A program made the translations under genes and the position numbers. A DNA stretch of 64,000 nucleotides from Ignavibacteria bacterium (GTDB taxonomy: Bacteria; Bacteroidota; Ignavibacteria; Ignavibacteriales; SURF-24). Positions 1 through 8,433 of the stretch are shown one piece after another (the stretch's first letter is position 1; each line of letters starts with the position of its first letter). The stretch is from assembly GCA_025612245.1 (NCBI GenBank), contig JAAXKQ010000018.1, positions 24,749 to 88,748 on the forward strand, written 5' to 3'. Below the pieces are notes generated by a model, which saw nothing but the letters and a program-made list of their open reading frames with translations, was not told where the DNA came from and did not search any database.

Positions 1-392
1 ATTCTTCACAAAGGGCGAAAAAATCGTGGCTTTTTCCCCTCCCTCTTTGCGCCAGAACACAAAACACGCCCTTTCCCCTGAAACCCTTTGACATTTATTT
101 ACCAATTCGCAATTTTATACCTATTACTTCTCCTGTTCATTATTGCATAAGCTTATAGGACTTGTATGTTAACAACCACAATTTTCTTACCTCCTGTTCC
201 CCGCCTTTTCCAAAAGGCAACCCCTAACTCACTCGGAGCAGAGAAATTATTGTAACTCTTTACAGAAGAGAGAAATGATAATTTTACGTTCCCTACGGTT
301 TTAGCTGTAATGCAGACCGCTCTTTTTTTAACTCCAGCTTCATTTTGACGCCGGAACCGGTTAAGCTTTTTTCATCATAACAGGAGAGAAAA
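1..392. other. Intergenic stretch, no gene recognised
   Basis: This stretch is AT-rich and pyrimidine-rich on the given strand, and I see no supported coding region on either strand. It must hold the promoter of the small gene that starts at 393. A TTGACA-like hexamer lies near 88, but its spacing to the nearest AT-rich -10 candidate is poor, so I do not call a promoter. Confidence 0.4.
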
Positions 393-881
393 ATGATTAT
401 TTCCGCCGGAAGAAAGCACAAAGGAGAACCTGCCGAACTTGTCGTGCTCTCCGACCCGTTTTATGTTAAACAACTGCTCGATTTCAGAAACCCGGATGGA
501 CCTATGCCCCTCATACGGCAGGACTTCCTCCGACTAATTGCTATGTTCGATAATAAAAAATTCTTGACTGCTTGCCGAAACTGCCTGCAGCCGGCTAAAC
601 TGCTCGCTTTCTATAAGGGTACCCTGTTCCACGAATCCTGGTGCTCCTCTTGCACTCCCTACTGGCTGAAAGCCTACGAGGGCAGGCTTGATATCTTTTG
701 CGACTATATCAGCGCCCTGGAGTACGTGGATGATTACTGCTTCGGCGACAGGTTCTGCTACAGAATGATTATAAGAAATATGGCTAAACTGAAGGGGCTT
801 CCCGATAAGTTCGGGGCCGGGGAGGCCCTCGACTTCTTCCGGCAGGATTACTGTACCTCCGCCCGGGCAGTCAATTTTTAA
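393..881 (+). CDS. Hypothetical protein, zinc-binding-like, ExoX C-terminal-like start
   Basis: This 162-residue soluble protein is preceded by a clear Shine-Dalgarno (AGGAGAG) seven bases before its ATG. The start of the protein (GRKHKGEP... then DPFYVKQLLDF) resembles the short GKxKGxx...DPxYxxWL motif of the small domain found at the C-terminus of exonuclease X and in related stand-alone proteins. The middle carries two CxxC pairs (CRNC near residue 61 and CSSC near 84), spaced like a treble-clef or zinc-ribbon site, and more cysteines follow near the end. There is no signal peptide or membrane segment. A nucleic-acid-related zinc protein is possible, but I do not recognise the family. A hairpin terminator follows directly, so it is probably transcribed alone. 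Confidence 0.6.
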   Translation: MIISAGRKHKGEPAELVVLSDPFYVKQLLDFRNPDGPMPLIRQDFLRLIAMFDNKKFLTACRNCLQPAKLLAFYKGTLFHESWCSSCTPYWLKAYEGRLDIFCDYISALEYVDDYCFGDRFCYRMIIRNMAKLKGLPDKFGAGEALDFFRQDYCTSARAVNF

Positions 882-902
882 CCTTAAATTAAAAATATAT
901 TC

Positions 903-938
903 AGGCCCCTGAGGTTTTTTCCGGGGGCTTTGTTATTT
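903..938 (+). terminator. Rho-independent terminator after the 393-881 gene
   Basis: GCCCC at 905-909 pairs with GGGGC at 924-928, and a T-rich run (TTTGTTATTTTA) follows. It starts 24 bases after the stop codon. The loop is longer than usual, so strength is uncertain. Confidence 0.5.
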
Positions 939-1003
939 TAAATGTCTGAATTTTGAACTTTTAATGTAATTCAACTTAAAACAACTTTACGGAAATAGAT
1001 GAT

Positions 1004-1348
1004 ATGGATGATATCGATACTCAGGAAAGAAAGGAAACCGTAAATGCTACTGCGGCAAATGCATCAGCAACAAATTATACGGCAAATAACACTCCTTCGG
1101 CTAACTCTCCGGCTATGGAACCCACAGTTACTACAGGCGACTGGTTCTTAACTCTCTTTATAACCGCTATACCGCTAATCGGACTTATTATGCTCTTCGT
1201 ATGGGCTTTTGGCGGCGGGGCAAATGAGAATAAAAGCAACTGGGCCAAGGCAATGCTTCTGTGGATTCTCATAGGCATCGTTTTGTCTGCTGTAGTAGTT
1301 GGTGTGTTTTTTGCAAAATATTACAGGCGGTTTGCCGCGGGGTTCTAG
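1004..1348 (+). CDS. Small membrane protein with Asn/Ala/Thr-rich N-terminal tail
   Basis: This 114-residue protein has a polar, low-complexity N-terminal region (residues 1-43, rich in Ala, Asn and Thr) followed by two hydrophobic helices, about 46-70 and 82-103. The helices are separated by a short loop (GGGANENKSNWAK), and the protein ends in a basic tail. This layout is common in small inner-membrane proteins of unknown role in the Bacteroidetes/Ignavibacteria group. The ATG at 1004 has only a weak GGAAA-type ribosome site, and the in-frame sequence upstream offers no better start. No function can be assigned. Confidence 0.55.
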   Translation: MDDIDTQERKETVNATAANASATNYTANNTPSANSPAMEPTVTTGDWFLTLFITAIPLIGLIMLFVWAFGGGANENKSNWAKAMLLWILIGIVLSAVVVGVFFAKYYRRFAAGF

Positions 1349-1445
1349 CTTTATCCGGGATGAGCGGAAATATGCTTTTTTTCCGCTCTCTTTTTCCTGC
1401 ACTTATATTCTTTACTTAAAAGCCATTCTAAAAATATTCAATTCT

Positions 1446-2609
1446 TCAGAATCCCACACTTACCCTGAACATTGCCATATTGTTGTTGTAGCTTAATGCA
1501 CTTTCGTTGGAATGATTCATTACACGCATGAATTCCAGACCGGCTTCCAGAGCGTTTATTAAGGGTAAGTCCGTAAATTCTTTGTTCAGTCCAAACCATA
1601 TCTCCGTCCTCCTGTCCTTTCTCTGACTTACCGTGCCCGCCTCGGCCAGGTTTTCCGTATAGTTTCTGTACGACTGCTCCAGGCTTGCCTTGAATGTCAT
1701 CGCCCAGGGAAGCTTTATCGTTAGTTCACTCCCCGCTTCATTCGATTCGAAACTGTATGGATCATCCCACAAATCCTCGTCATCCGAATATATGAATTCC
1801 GAGAGACTTATAGCGCTGTTCTTGTCCAGATTCTTCCGCCACATGTAATGAAGGTTCATTCCCACACCTTCCAGCACAGTTTGAGATATCTTTGGCATTA
1901 CCCGCAGCTGAGTTATGTTTGTGCTTATGTAACTGTTTCTCACCAGTACTATGCTGCCACCTTCCATACCGTGGTTCCCGGGCCTGTTTATCGTAATTTC
2001 AACGGGATCTTCTACGGAATACGATTTGTTCCCCAGCTGAGCTTCAAGAAACAACGACGTCTTTGTCTCAAAAAATAAAGACATGCGCATAAATCCTGAA
2101 TTTACTGTGTAGCTTAAGTCGTAAAGAGCCGGGTAGCTCTTCCCGCTTAATGCGTATCCGGCGGTTAGAAGCAGATTGTCCTGAAGAAAAAATTTCCCGC
2201 TTGCATTAACCGAATATGCATCGTAGCTGTAAACACCGCCTCCGGAATTGTTGGAGGCCTTCATGTAAGAGGCCCCAAGAGAAATGTTTTCATCCTCTGT
2301 GGTATCAACCCCAAGCCTGAATGCGTAGCTCAGCTCCCCCGAATGGTAATAATATGACCTGTCGGATGAGTTCTTAAAGCTGCTGTAGCCGAATGAATAC
2401 CCGGTGTAAAACTCGCTCTGGAAAGGTTTGTATGTAATGGATGGCTGCACCAGGTTTACAATTTCCTGCCCTCCGCCGTTGCTGCGGAACGGGTTGTCGG
2501 TATATAAAATCGAATAGCCTGCCTCTCCCGATACCTGCGCCCCAAGCTTCAGCGGAATGGAAATACCTGCAAGTATTAGCAGGCACGTAAACCTCAGGCA
2601 TTTTCTCAT
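1446..2609 (-). CDS. Outer-membrane beta-barrel protein
   Basis: This 387-residue protein starts with a Sec signal peptide (residues 1-24, ending LKLGAQ). It continues with alternating aromatic and polar strands typical of a porin-like barrel, and it ends in a phenylalanine-terminated last strand (FRVSVGF), the usual signal for outer-membrane barrel assembly. The start codon overlaps the stop of the upstream gene in an ATGA junction (2606-2609), so the two are almost certainly translated together. Its partner is a small secreted protein with metal-loop motifs, and the sigma-54 activator gene lies just upstream on the same strand. The substrate or ligand is unknown. Confidence 0.7.
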   Translation of the reverse strand: MRKCLRFTCLLILAGISIPLKLGAQVSGEAGYSILYTDNPFRSNGGGQEIVNLVQPSITYKPFQSEFYTGYSFGYSSFKNSSDRSYYYHSGELSYAFRLGVDTTEDENISLGASYMKASNNSGGGVYSYDAYSVNASGKFFLQDNLLLTAGYALSGKSYPALYDLSYTVNSGFMRMSLFFETKTSLFLEAQLGNKSYSVEDPVEITINRPGNHGMEGGSIVLVRNSYISTNITQLRVMPKISQTVLEGVGMNLHYMWRKNLDKNSAISLSEFIYSDDEDLWDDPYSFESNEAGSELTIKLPWAMTFKASLEQSYRNYTENLAEAGTVSQRKDRRTEIWFGLNKEFTDLPLINALEAGLEFMRVMNHSNESALSYNNNMAMFRVSVGF

Positions 2610-2992
2610 TTGCCGTGCCTCCCAAGTCCGCCCTTTCTGCCTTTACCCTGCCAGCCCATTCCACTTGCACGGTTGTCGTTAATGCCGTCGCCATCTTTAT
2701 CCACAAAGCTGTCCATTCCCTTTCCTTTTCCGTTCCCGTTTCCTTTCACCTTCTGCCCCATCCTCATGCGCCTGCCGGGAGCGTTATCGTCCACGCCGTC
2801 GCCGTTCTCATCCACAAACCTGTGCTTCAGCCCCTGCGGCTTCTGCCCGTCCTGATGATCATCCCTGGCCTTCTTTTCGTCCGTCACAACTGTCTTATCC
2901 TGCTGATCTTTTTGTGCCGGAGCCTTTTCCTGCGCCATTACGGCAACGGAGGAAAGTATCAGGAATAACAGTGTTAATGTCAGTTTTTTCAT
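2606..2992 (-). CDS. Secreted small protein with DxNGDGxxD metal-loop repeats
   Basis: This 128-residue protein has a signal peptide (MKKLTLTLLFLILSSVAVMAQ) and a mature part rich in Lys, Gly and Asp. It carries two loops, DENGDGVDDNAPG and DKDGDGINDNRASG, that resemble the calcium loops of dockerins, EF-hands and thrombospondin type 3 repeats. A second protein of the same type is encoded at 7268-7738, on the other side of the two-component genes, and shares the NGDGxxDNAP motif. The gene is translationally coupled to an outer-membrane barrel gene. The two loops do not sit in a recognisable helix-loop-helix context, so metal binding is an inference from the Asp/Asn/Gly pattern. Confidence 0.7.
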   Translation of the reverse strand: MKKLTLTLLFLILSSVAVMAQEKAPAQKDQQDKTVVTDEKKARDDHQDGQKPQGLKHRFVDENGDGVDDNAPGRRMRMGQKVKGNGNGKGKGMDSFVDKDGDGINDNRASGMGWQGKGRKGGLGRHGK

Positions 2993-3003
2993 AATATTTG
3001 TAG

Positions 3004-3019
3004 CTCAATTGCAGCGCCA
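3004..3019 (-). promoter_or_regulatory. Weak sigma-54-like promoter candidate
   Basis: On the minus strand this reads TGGCGCTGCAATTGAG. That gives TGGC at the -24 position and TTGA at the -12 position with the correct spacing, upstream of the 2992-2606 gene. It shares the non-consensus TTGA with the better site at 7184. The predicted transcript start would fall within a few bases of the ATG at 2992, leaving no leader, so the call is tentative. Confidence 0.25.
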
Positions 3020-3076
3020 GACTGCTTTTATCTTATTTTTCAATTAACGCAATTAAATTTCGTCAATTCTGCCGGG

Positions 3077-4444
3077 TCATTCGGCAGATATGCCGTTCTG
3101 AATCTTAAGTAACTTATAGCGCAGGTTCCTTTCGGAAATATTAAGCAGCCGCGCGGCTTTGGACTGGTTGCCTCCGGTTTCCTTAAGCGCCATTTCAATT
3201 ATCTCTTTTTCCAGCGCGTCTGTCTGCTCGTTTAAGTCCCCTACGTGCGGTGTAAATGCACCCTCTGCTTTCTCATTTACGGAGGGCTTTACCGAAACCG
3301 GAAGGTCGTAGGTTGTAATTACCTCATCGCGCGATAAAACACACGCCCTTTGCACTATGTTCTCAAGCTCGCGCACGTTGCCGGGATAGCTGTATTTTAA
3401 GAGCAGATCCATCGCCTCGTTGCTCACCTGCTTCTTTCCTCCCGGGCAGAATTTTCTTGTAAAGTGATCCGTAAGCAGGGGGATATCCGCCTTTCTGTCC
3501 CTTAAGGGCGGAATCTGAATCGATACTACGTTTATCCTGTAGTAGAAATCTTCCCTGAATTTCTTCTCCCTTATCAGTTCCTCCAGATTACGGTTTGTGG
3601 CCGTAATTATTCGCGCTTTTGTCTTCTGCACCTGGTTGCTCCCAAGACGCGAAAATTCCCCGCTCTGCAGAACACGTAACAGCTTTACCTGCGTAAGAAG
3701 CGGTATGTCTCCCACTTCATCAATAAATATTGTACCTTCCATGGCCTCCTCAAATCGGCCAATGCGCCTCTGCTCCGCGCCTGTAAAGGCACCCTTCTCG
3801 TAACCGAACATCTCGCTTTCAAGAAGCGTTTCCGGCAGCGCCGCGCAGTTGATCACTACAAAAGGCTGCTCCTTCCTGTCCGATGCAAAGTGTATAGCTC
3901 TTGCAAAAAGCTCCTTCCCGGTGCCGCTTTCGCCTCTTATGAGCACGGGTGCACTGCTTTTGGCTACACGCCCCGCAATGTTAAGCGATTCCTCCAGCTC
4001 TTTGCTCTGGTAAATTATGCTCTCGAACTTAAAGCGCCCGGCCAGCTCTTCCTTGAGCTTCCTGTTTTCACTTACAAGCTGCTTCTGCATTAGGGATCGC
4101 TCAATGAGTATATCCAGCTCATCCAGGTTAACGGGCTTCTGCAGGTAATAAAATGCCCCCTCCTTCATCGCCTCAACTGCGGTCTCAATCGTACCGTAGG
4201 CGGTCATCAGTATTACCACAATCTCCGGGTTTATTTTCTTGAGCTCAGTCAGCACTTCCTGCCCTGTCTGCCCGGACATCCTGTAGTCAGTTAATACAAG
4301 GTCTACCGTCCTCTCCTTTACAACCTCAATGCCCTCTTTTCCCGAGGCGGCAAGGCATACCTCAAAGCCCTTTTTCCTGAAGTATCCGCCCAGCGATTCG
4401 CGCTGCGGCTTTTCATCGTCAATTATTAGTATTGTCCTGTTCAT
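3077..4444 (-). CDS. Sigma-54-dependent response regulator, NtrC/ZraR family
   Basis: This 455-residue protein has the three standard parts of a sigma-54 activator. The receiver domain (about 1-118) has the acidic pair DDE, the phospho-acceptor in LVLTDYRM, the switch Thr in LMTAYG and the Lys in LQKP. The AAA+ domain (about 140-370) has Walker A GESGTGKE and the sigma-54 contact loop GAFTGA. The Fis-type helix-turn-helix is at the C-terminus (NQSKAARLLNISERNLRYKL). Its start lies inside the end of the sensor kinase gene, a 26-base overlap, so the two form one operon. It should activate sigma-54 promoters; the best candidate in the window is at 7184-7199, before a small secreted protein gene. 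Confidence 0.93.
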   Translation of the reverse strand: MNRTILIIDDEKPQRESLGGYFRKKGFEVCLAASGKEGIEVVKERTVDLVLTDYRMSGQTGQEVLTELKKINPEIVVILMTAYGTIETAVEAMKEGAFYYLQKPVNLDELDILIERSLMQKQLVSENRKLKEELAGRFKFESIIYQSKELEESLNIAGRVAKSSAPVLIRGESGTGKELFARAIHFASDRKEQPFVVINCAALPETLLESEMFGYEKGAFTGAEQRRIGRFEEAMEGTIFIDEVGDIPLLTQVKLLRVLQSGEFSRLGSNQVQKTKARIITATNRNLEELIREKKFREDFYYRINVVSIQIPPLRDRKADIPLLTDHFTRKFCPGGKKQVSNEAMDLLLKYSYPGNVRELENIVQRACVLSRDEVITTYDLPVSVKPSVNEKAEGAFTPHVGDLNEQTDALEKEIIEMALKETGGNQSKAARLLNISERNLRYKLLKIQNGISAE

Positions 4445-6467
4445 AAAGCGGTATTTCTATTAAAAATGTTGTCCCTTTTTCCGTGTTGCTTTCAACCTTA
4501 ATGCTTCCCCCGTGCCCGGTTACAATCTGGTTTACTATGCTCAGACCTAGACCCGTGCCTTCGGCTTTTGTGGTAAAATAAAGGTTGAATATTTTATTTA
4601 TGTCCTCTTCCTTAATTCCGCTGCCGTTGTCCTTCACCCCAATGGTAAGATGCCCGTTTGAGGCATAAGATTCCACGCAAATCTCACCCTGGCGGCTTGC
4701 CTCGGAGGCTGCGGCATCAAATGCGTTCTGAAGCAGGTTTATCAGCGCCTGCTTCATCTGATCCTGATCTATGTCTGCTTCAAAGCTTTCACTTATGCAC
4801 CGGAGCTTTACATTCTTCTGCAGCGCGGCGCCCTGAAATGCGCCGCAGATCGCTTCAATGTAATCTTTCATTTCCGTGCGCCTTAAACGCAGCTTTGGCG
4901 GACGCGCAAATTTAAGGAACTGGTTAATTATTTCCGTAACCCTCCTTATCTCCTCTTTCATATCCTTAATTAAGGCGTGATACTCGGCCTTGTCCCCCAT
5001 GGGCTCAAATTCTTTCTCCAGGCGCTGCGCCGTAATGCTGATCAGGTTAAGCGGATTTTTAATTTCATGCGCCACATTGCCCGCAAGCTCTCCCATTGCA
5101 GTCAGCCTCTCCTGGCGCTTCTGCATGCCTTCAAGACTCCTTTGAATTGTAAGATCCCGTACAACTGCAATTACCGAATCAATCTCTCCGGCGCTATTAT
5201 AAATTAAGGACGTGCTGCCTGCAATTATTGCCTGCCTCCCGGCTGTGGTCTGAACCAGGTCTTCCCAGTATTCAACCGGAGATTTTGTCCTGAGCGTGCT
5301 GGTTATCAGGCTTTCGGCCGATTTAACAATTGCGCTGCAGTCCCTTCCCGTAGCTTCCGAAACAGAAATGCCGAATATCTTCTCGGCAGCCTTGTTGAAA
5401 ATGTTTATTTTTCCGGAAGCCCCTGCTACAATTACGCCGTCGGACATGCTTTCAAGTATTTTACCCGTATGCGTCTGAACTTTTGTGTACTCGTCCTTTA
5501 GAAGCGAATAACTCTGCTGGTTAACCAATAGGGTTATTACCACAATTCCAACCAGCAAAAGAAGTACAGAAATGAGCACGCTTCTTAGTATCATACGGTC
5601 AATCATGCGGCTTATGGATTCCAGAGAAAAACCTATCCTTATTACGCCCGCAATTTCACCTTCCATCACAAAAGGTTTTACTGCCTCAAATACTTCCTTT
5701 CCCTTAAATGGCACCTTCCGCGTGGAAATGATCTTTTCGTTCATGCTTTTGCGCAGAAAACTGTCGGATGAAACCGGACTCAGCTGCTCCACTCCCCTGC
5801 TTGCTGTAATGATGCCCGTGGAATCCTGTATTACTATGTACTCAATTTCACGTTCGTCGGCTATCCTCTGGAAAAGCTGCCCTATGCCTATCTTCTTCCT
5901 GAATTCCAGGAAATACTTCGATTCAACCGAAAGCGCAATGAGCCCTTTGTTGCCTGGCCTTTTGTGAACCACCACCATGTGCTGGTTGCCGGATTGGTCG
6001 CTCAGTGATGGTGCGGTAAAATAATCGTATTTTCCGTTAAATATCGAATCCGTTTCCGCGGGATAATTGCCCGGTATATCCATCTCGCAATAGGGATTGT
6101 TGCTGTTTCTAAGCTCAGGCCTTCCCGCGCGCGTAAGCAGGTATATATGGGCAATATTGTTCGTTTCCGAAATCTTATTCAGGTCCCGCTCACTGAGATT
6201 CTTATTCTCTTCTAACTTATAGATCAGGTAGGCATTATTAAGGAGTTTGTCGGCAGTAAGGTTTTCCACTTCCATGCTGCTCAGGTATACGTTCTCACCC
6301 GACTTCTGCACAGCCCTGAGCAGACTTACTGCCTCATCACTCTTAGCCTGGTATATATCCCTGTAACTCTGGTATATGTCAAATGCCGTAACGGCAGCCA
6401 GCACTACCGCAAATGTCAGAGTTATCGGGATCAGGTATCCCGGCTTTACTACCAATTTAAATTTCAT
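4419..6467 (-). CDS. Membrane sensor histidine kinase (ZraS/NtrB-like)
   Basis: I place the start at 6467, where the protein begins MKFKLVVKPGYLIP and runs into its first membrane helix. A longer in-frame extension to 6575 reads through repetitive non-coding sequence and is unlikely. The kinase has a membrane helix near residues 12-30, a large periplasmic sensor region of about 265 residues, a second helix near 295-316, a PAS domain, a HisKA domain with the phospho-His in AHEIKNPLN, and an ATPase domain with NLLQNAFDAA, DNGSG and GTGLGLS. It overlaps and surely pairs with the NtrC-type regulator. The periplasmic sensor fits a signal at the envelope; the signal itself is not evident from sequence. 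Confidence 0.9.
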   Translation of the reverse strand: MKFKLVVKPGYLIPITLTFAVVLAAVTAFDIYQSYRDIYQAKSDEAVSLLRAVQKSGENVYLSSMEVENLTADKLLNNAYLIYKLEENKNLSERDLNKISETNNIAHIYLLTRAGRPELRNSNNPYCEMDIPGNYPAETDSIFNGKYDYFTAPSLSDQSGNQHMVVVHKRPGNKGLIALSVESKYFLEFRKKIGIGQLFQRIADEREIEYIVIQDSTGIITASRGVEQLSPVSSDSFLRKSMNEKIISTRKVPFKGKEVFEAVKPFVMEGEIAGVIRIGFSLESISRMIDRMILRSVLISVLLLLVGIVVITLLVNQQSYSLLKDEYTKVQTHTGKILESMSDGVIVAGASGKINIFNKAAEKIFGISVSEATGRDCSAIVKSAESLITSTLRTKSPVEYWEDLVQTTAGRQAIIAGSTSLIYNSAGEIDSVIAVVRDLTIQRSLEGMQKRQERLTAMGELAGNVAHEIKNPLNLISITAQRLEKEFEPMGDKAEYHALIKDMKEEIRRVTEIINQFLKFARPPKLRLRRTEMKDYIEAICGAFQGAALQKNVKLRCISESFEADIDQDQMKQALINLLQNAFDAAASEASRQGEICVESYASNGHLTIGVKDNGSGIKEEDINKIFNLYFTTKAEGTGLGLSIVNQIVTGHGGSIKVESNTEKGTTFLIEIPLYEQDNTNN

Positions 6468-6589
6468 TCTAATACAATTAATTTTATTTATGAGCCATGC
6501 CTTTGCTATCCTCCGGCCCGAATTGTCACGCCTGAATTGCCTCGGCTTGGATTGCCAAGCCCTGAACTGCCACAACCTTCAGATCTTCG

Positions 6590-7010
6590 GTATATACACA
6601 ATTTGGCACCGGTTCAGTACCCGAAGCCCGTAATTCAAAAACGTAAAATGCAGAACACCTTACATAACACACTTACCAAGCCCCGATGAGGGGCGACATG
6701 TAAGGAATGTCTTAATAGTGTCTACCCATCTCAAACAAGTCGCCCTTCCAGAGCTCTATTGATTGTGGGAGGGAGGGAATTCTCCTTCTTTTCTACAAAC
6801 AAAACGCCCCTCTGGGGCTAAACCCATCCCCAATTCCAATTCCTCCCTAAAACCTTGAACCTTGAACTTTGAACTCTTTCTCCCCAACTTAAAACTTAAA
6901 ACTCAAAACTTAAAACTTAAAATTACTTCCCCTTCACCTTTTCCTAAACCTCGAACCTTGAACTTTGAACCTTCTCTCCCTTGAACCCTCTCTCCCTCGA
7001 ACCTTGAATC
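6590..7010. repeat. Mosaic intergenic repeat block 1
   Basis: No gene lies between the kinase start and the sigma-54 promoter at 7184. About 6590-6692 is closely related to about 62536-62631 (TATACACAATTTGG..., then CATAACAC..TTACCAAGCCCC). A GCCCCGATGAGGGGCG palindrome lies at about 6675. Inverted relatives follow near 6735 (CAAGTCGCCCTTCCAGAGCTC) and 6790 (CTACAAACAAAACGCCCC). Tandem 7-8 bp units come next: CTTGAAC and CTTTGAAC near 6850-6885 and 6945-7010, and ACTTAAA/ACTCAAA near 6888-6930. The same parts recur in three other blocks in this window. Confidence 0.75.
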
Positions 7011-7183
7011 ATTTCTTAATTCTCACTCCATAAAAACAATCAAAAATTATTCCTTTCCCGCAAACTTCCAATTTCCCCCGCAAATGCACCCCTTCGTCAT
7101 AATTGTTACCCTTACTCGTCACTTCTGCCGAAATCCTTCCGCATTATACACTTTAAGCACATAAAAATCAGCTAATTTCTTTA

Positions 7184-7199
7184 TGGCACGACAGTTGAA
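7184..7199 (+). promoter_or_regulatory. Sigma-54 promoter
   Basis: The sequence TGGCACG-ACAG-TTGAA matches the sigma-54 consensus TGGCACG-N4-TTGCW at every fixed position except A for C in the -12 GC. Transcription would start near 7210, giving a leader of about 58 bases before the ATG at 7268. The NtrC-type activator encoded at 3077-4444 is the obvious regulator. Confidence 0.65.
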
Positions 7200-7267
7200 T
7201 ACCTCCTTAAAAATATGTGCAGAAATCATCACAGAGATTCATTATTAAAAATAAAAGGAGATCGGAA

Positions 7268-7738
7268 ATGACTGGAATTAAAACTTTTTCGGCGCTGGCT
7301 TTCCTGCTGCTGCTGGCTTTGCTCACAACCTGCTCAATGGCCCAGAATAAAAGCTCAAAGCCGCTACAGCACGGAGCGGGATTCGTGGATAAAAACGGCG
7401 ACGGGTATAACGACAACGCTCCCGACCAGGATGGCGACGGAATCCCAAACGGACTCGACCCGGATTATAAGGCCCCAGGCAAAATGCACCAGGGACATGG
7501 AGGTATGAGAGGTTTTATTGACGCTAACGGCGACGGCATAAACGACCGCACAGTTGATGCCAATGGTGTCCCGTACTGCAAAAACTCGAATTTTGTGCCC
7601 CCTCAGAATGGAACCGGTAGAAAAACGGGACTCGGCAGAGGCATGGGTTATGGACTCAGAACCTCAGGCCAGGGCTCGGGACCTCAGTCCGGCGTCTGCG
7701 ACGGCACGGGTCCTAAAGGTATGCGCAGAGGCAGATAA
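7268..7738 (+). CDS. Secreted small protein with DxNGDGxxD loops, probable sigma-54 target
   Basis: I choose the ATG at 7268 (MTGIKTFSALAF) because it follows a good AAAGGAGA ribosome site and begins a signal peptide; the in-frame start at 7217 would add a charged extension ahead of the signal. The mature part of the 156-residue protein has the loops DKNGDGYNDNAP, DQDGDGIPNGLDPD and DANGDGINDRT, which resemble calcium loops of thrombospondin type 3 or EF-hand repeats, then a Gly-rich tail. A TTCS segment in the signal region could be a lipobox-like site. It is related to the 2606-2992 protein. Its position behind a sigma-54 promoter beside a ZraSR-like pair recalls the zraP arrangement in enterobacteria, but the protein is not homologous to ZraP. 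Confidence 0.75.
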   Translation: MTGIKTFSALAFLLLLALLTTCSMAQNKSSKPLQHGAGFVDKNGDGYNDNAPDQDGDGIPNGLDPDYKAPGKMHQGHGGMRGFIDANGDGINDRTVDANGVPYCKNSNFVPPQNGTGRKTGLGRGMGYGLRTSGQGSGPQSGVCDGTGPKGMRRGR

Positions 7739-7764
7739 ACAGATAAATCAGCATAAATCCCTGT

Positions 7765-7804
7765 ACGGGCGGGCGCTACCCCTCCCCCGCCCGTTTCTTT
7801 TTTT
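7765..7804 (+). terminator. Rho-independent terminator
   Basis: ACGGGCGGG (7765-7773) pairs perfectly with CCCGCCCGT (7786-7794) and is followed by TTCTTTTTTTC. It ends the secreted protein gene at 7268-7738. Confidence 0.85.
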
Positions 7805-7890
7805 CAAACCATTTCCCCTAAATTTACCCATGCTCATTCTGCACAAAGCTCTCTGCAGAAAACGTTTTTTTGTCTAATGCTTCTTTCCAT

Positions 7891-7930
7891 AAAAAATCCC
7901 GTTGGGAGTTTCCCCCCGCCGGGATTTTTG
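7891..7930. terminator. Bidirectional terminator
   Basis: AAAAATCCCG (7892-7901) pairs with CGGGATTTTT (7920-7929), so both strands give a hairpin followed by U residues. On the minus strand it lies 27 bases after the stop of the NifX-like gene. Confidence 0.8.
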
Positions 7931-7956
7931 CGCATGTGTTATTTAATTAATGGGAC

Positions 7957-8331
7957 CTAGTGACCGCACTGCCCTCCTGGATTGTGATGCTCGTGCGCAG
8001 CACAGCTTTCACCTGAATCGGTTACCTGTCCATTAATAAATTCCTGAACCAGCTCATCAACCGTGCCTTCACAGCCGCGGTATACTTCAATGCCGCTTGC
8101 ATTGAGAACATAAACTGCCCCCTGCCCCATGTTGCCTGCCAGCATAGTGCTCACTCCCATCTGACTTAATGTCTGCGCTATGTTCGACTTGCATCCGCAT
8201 CCAGCGGGCGAGGGAACTGTCTCTGAACCGGTAATCTTTTTATCTTCAACCGTAAATACCCTGAAAAATTCACAGTGGCCAAAATGCTGGTCCACCATAT
8301 TATCCTGTGTTGCAGGTACCGCTATTTTCAT
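7957..8331 (-). CDS. NifX/NafY-like dinitrogenase iron-molybdenum cofactor family protein
   Basis: This 124-residue protein has the classic start of the family (MKIAVPATQDNMVDQHFGHC...FFRVF), followed by CGCKSN in place of the usual cysteine loop and the AGNMGQGA segment. The C-terminal tail is His- and Cys-rich (CAAHEHHNPGGQCGH) and could bind metal. In nitrogen fixers such proteins carry FeMo-cofactor, but stand-alone copies are widespread in anaerobes that lack nitrogenase, and no nif gene is seen here. It lies 102 bases after a DUF134 regulator gene on the same strand, a pairing known in many genomes. A role in iron-sulfur or metal cluster handling is inferred. Confidence 0.85.
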   Translation of the reverse strand: MKIAVPATQDNMVDQHFGHCEFFRVFTVEDKKITGSETVPSPAGCGCKSNIAQTLSQMGVSTMLAGNMGQGAVYVLNASGIEVYRGCEGTVDELVQEFINGQVTDSGESCAAHEHHNPGGQCGH

Positions 8332-8433
8332 TTCACCCTTCCAATTTTATTAAGAGATTTGAATCCATATCCTTTAACTGATGACCCGGCCCGAAATCTT
8401 ACCCCGGTATTTTTTCCCCTGTCAATTATACAT

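Noticed and set aside
6606..6625. A TTTGGCACCGGTTCAG sequence with a sigma-54-like TGGCAC.
   Set aside because: The -12 part is absent at the right distance, and the segment belongs to the repeat shared with 62.5 kb.
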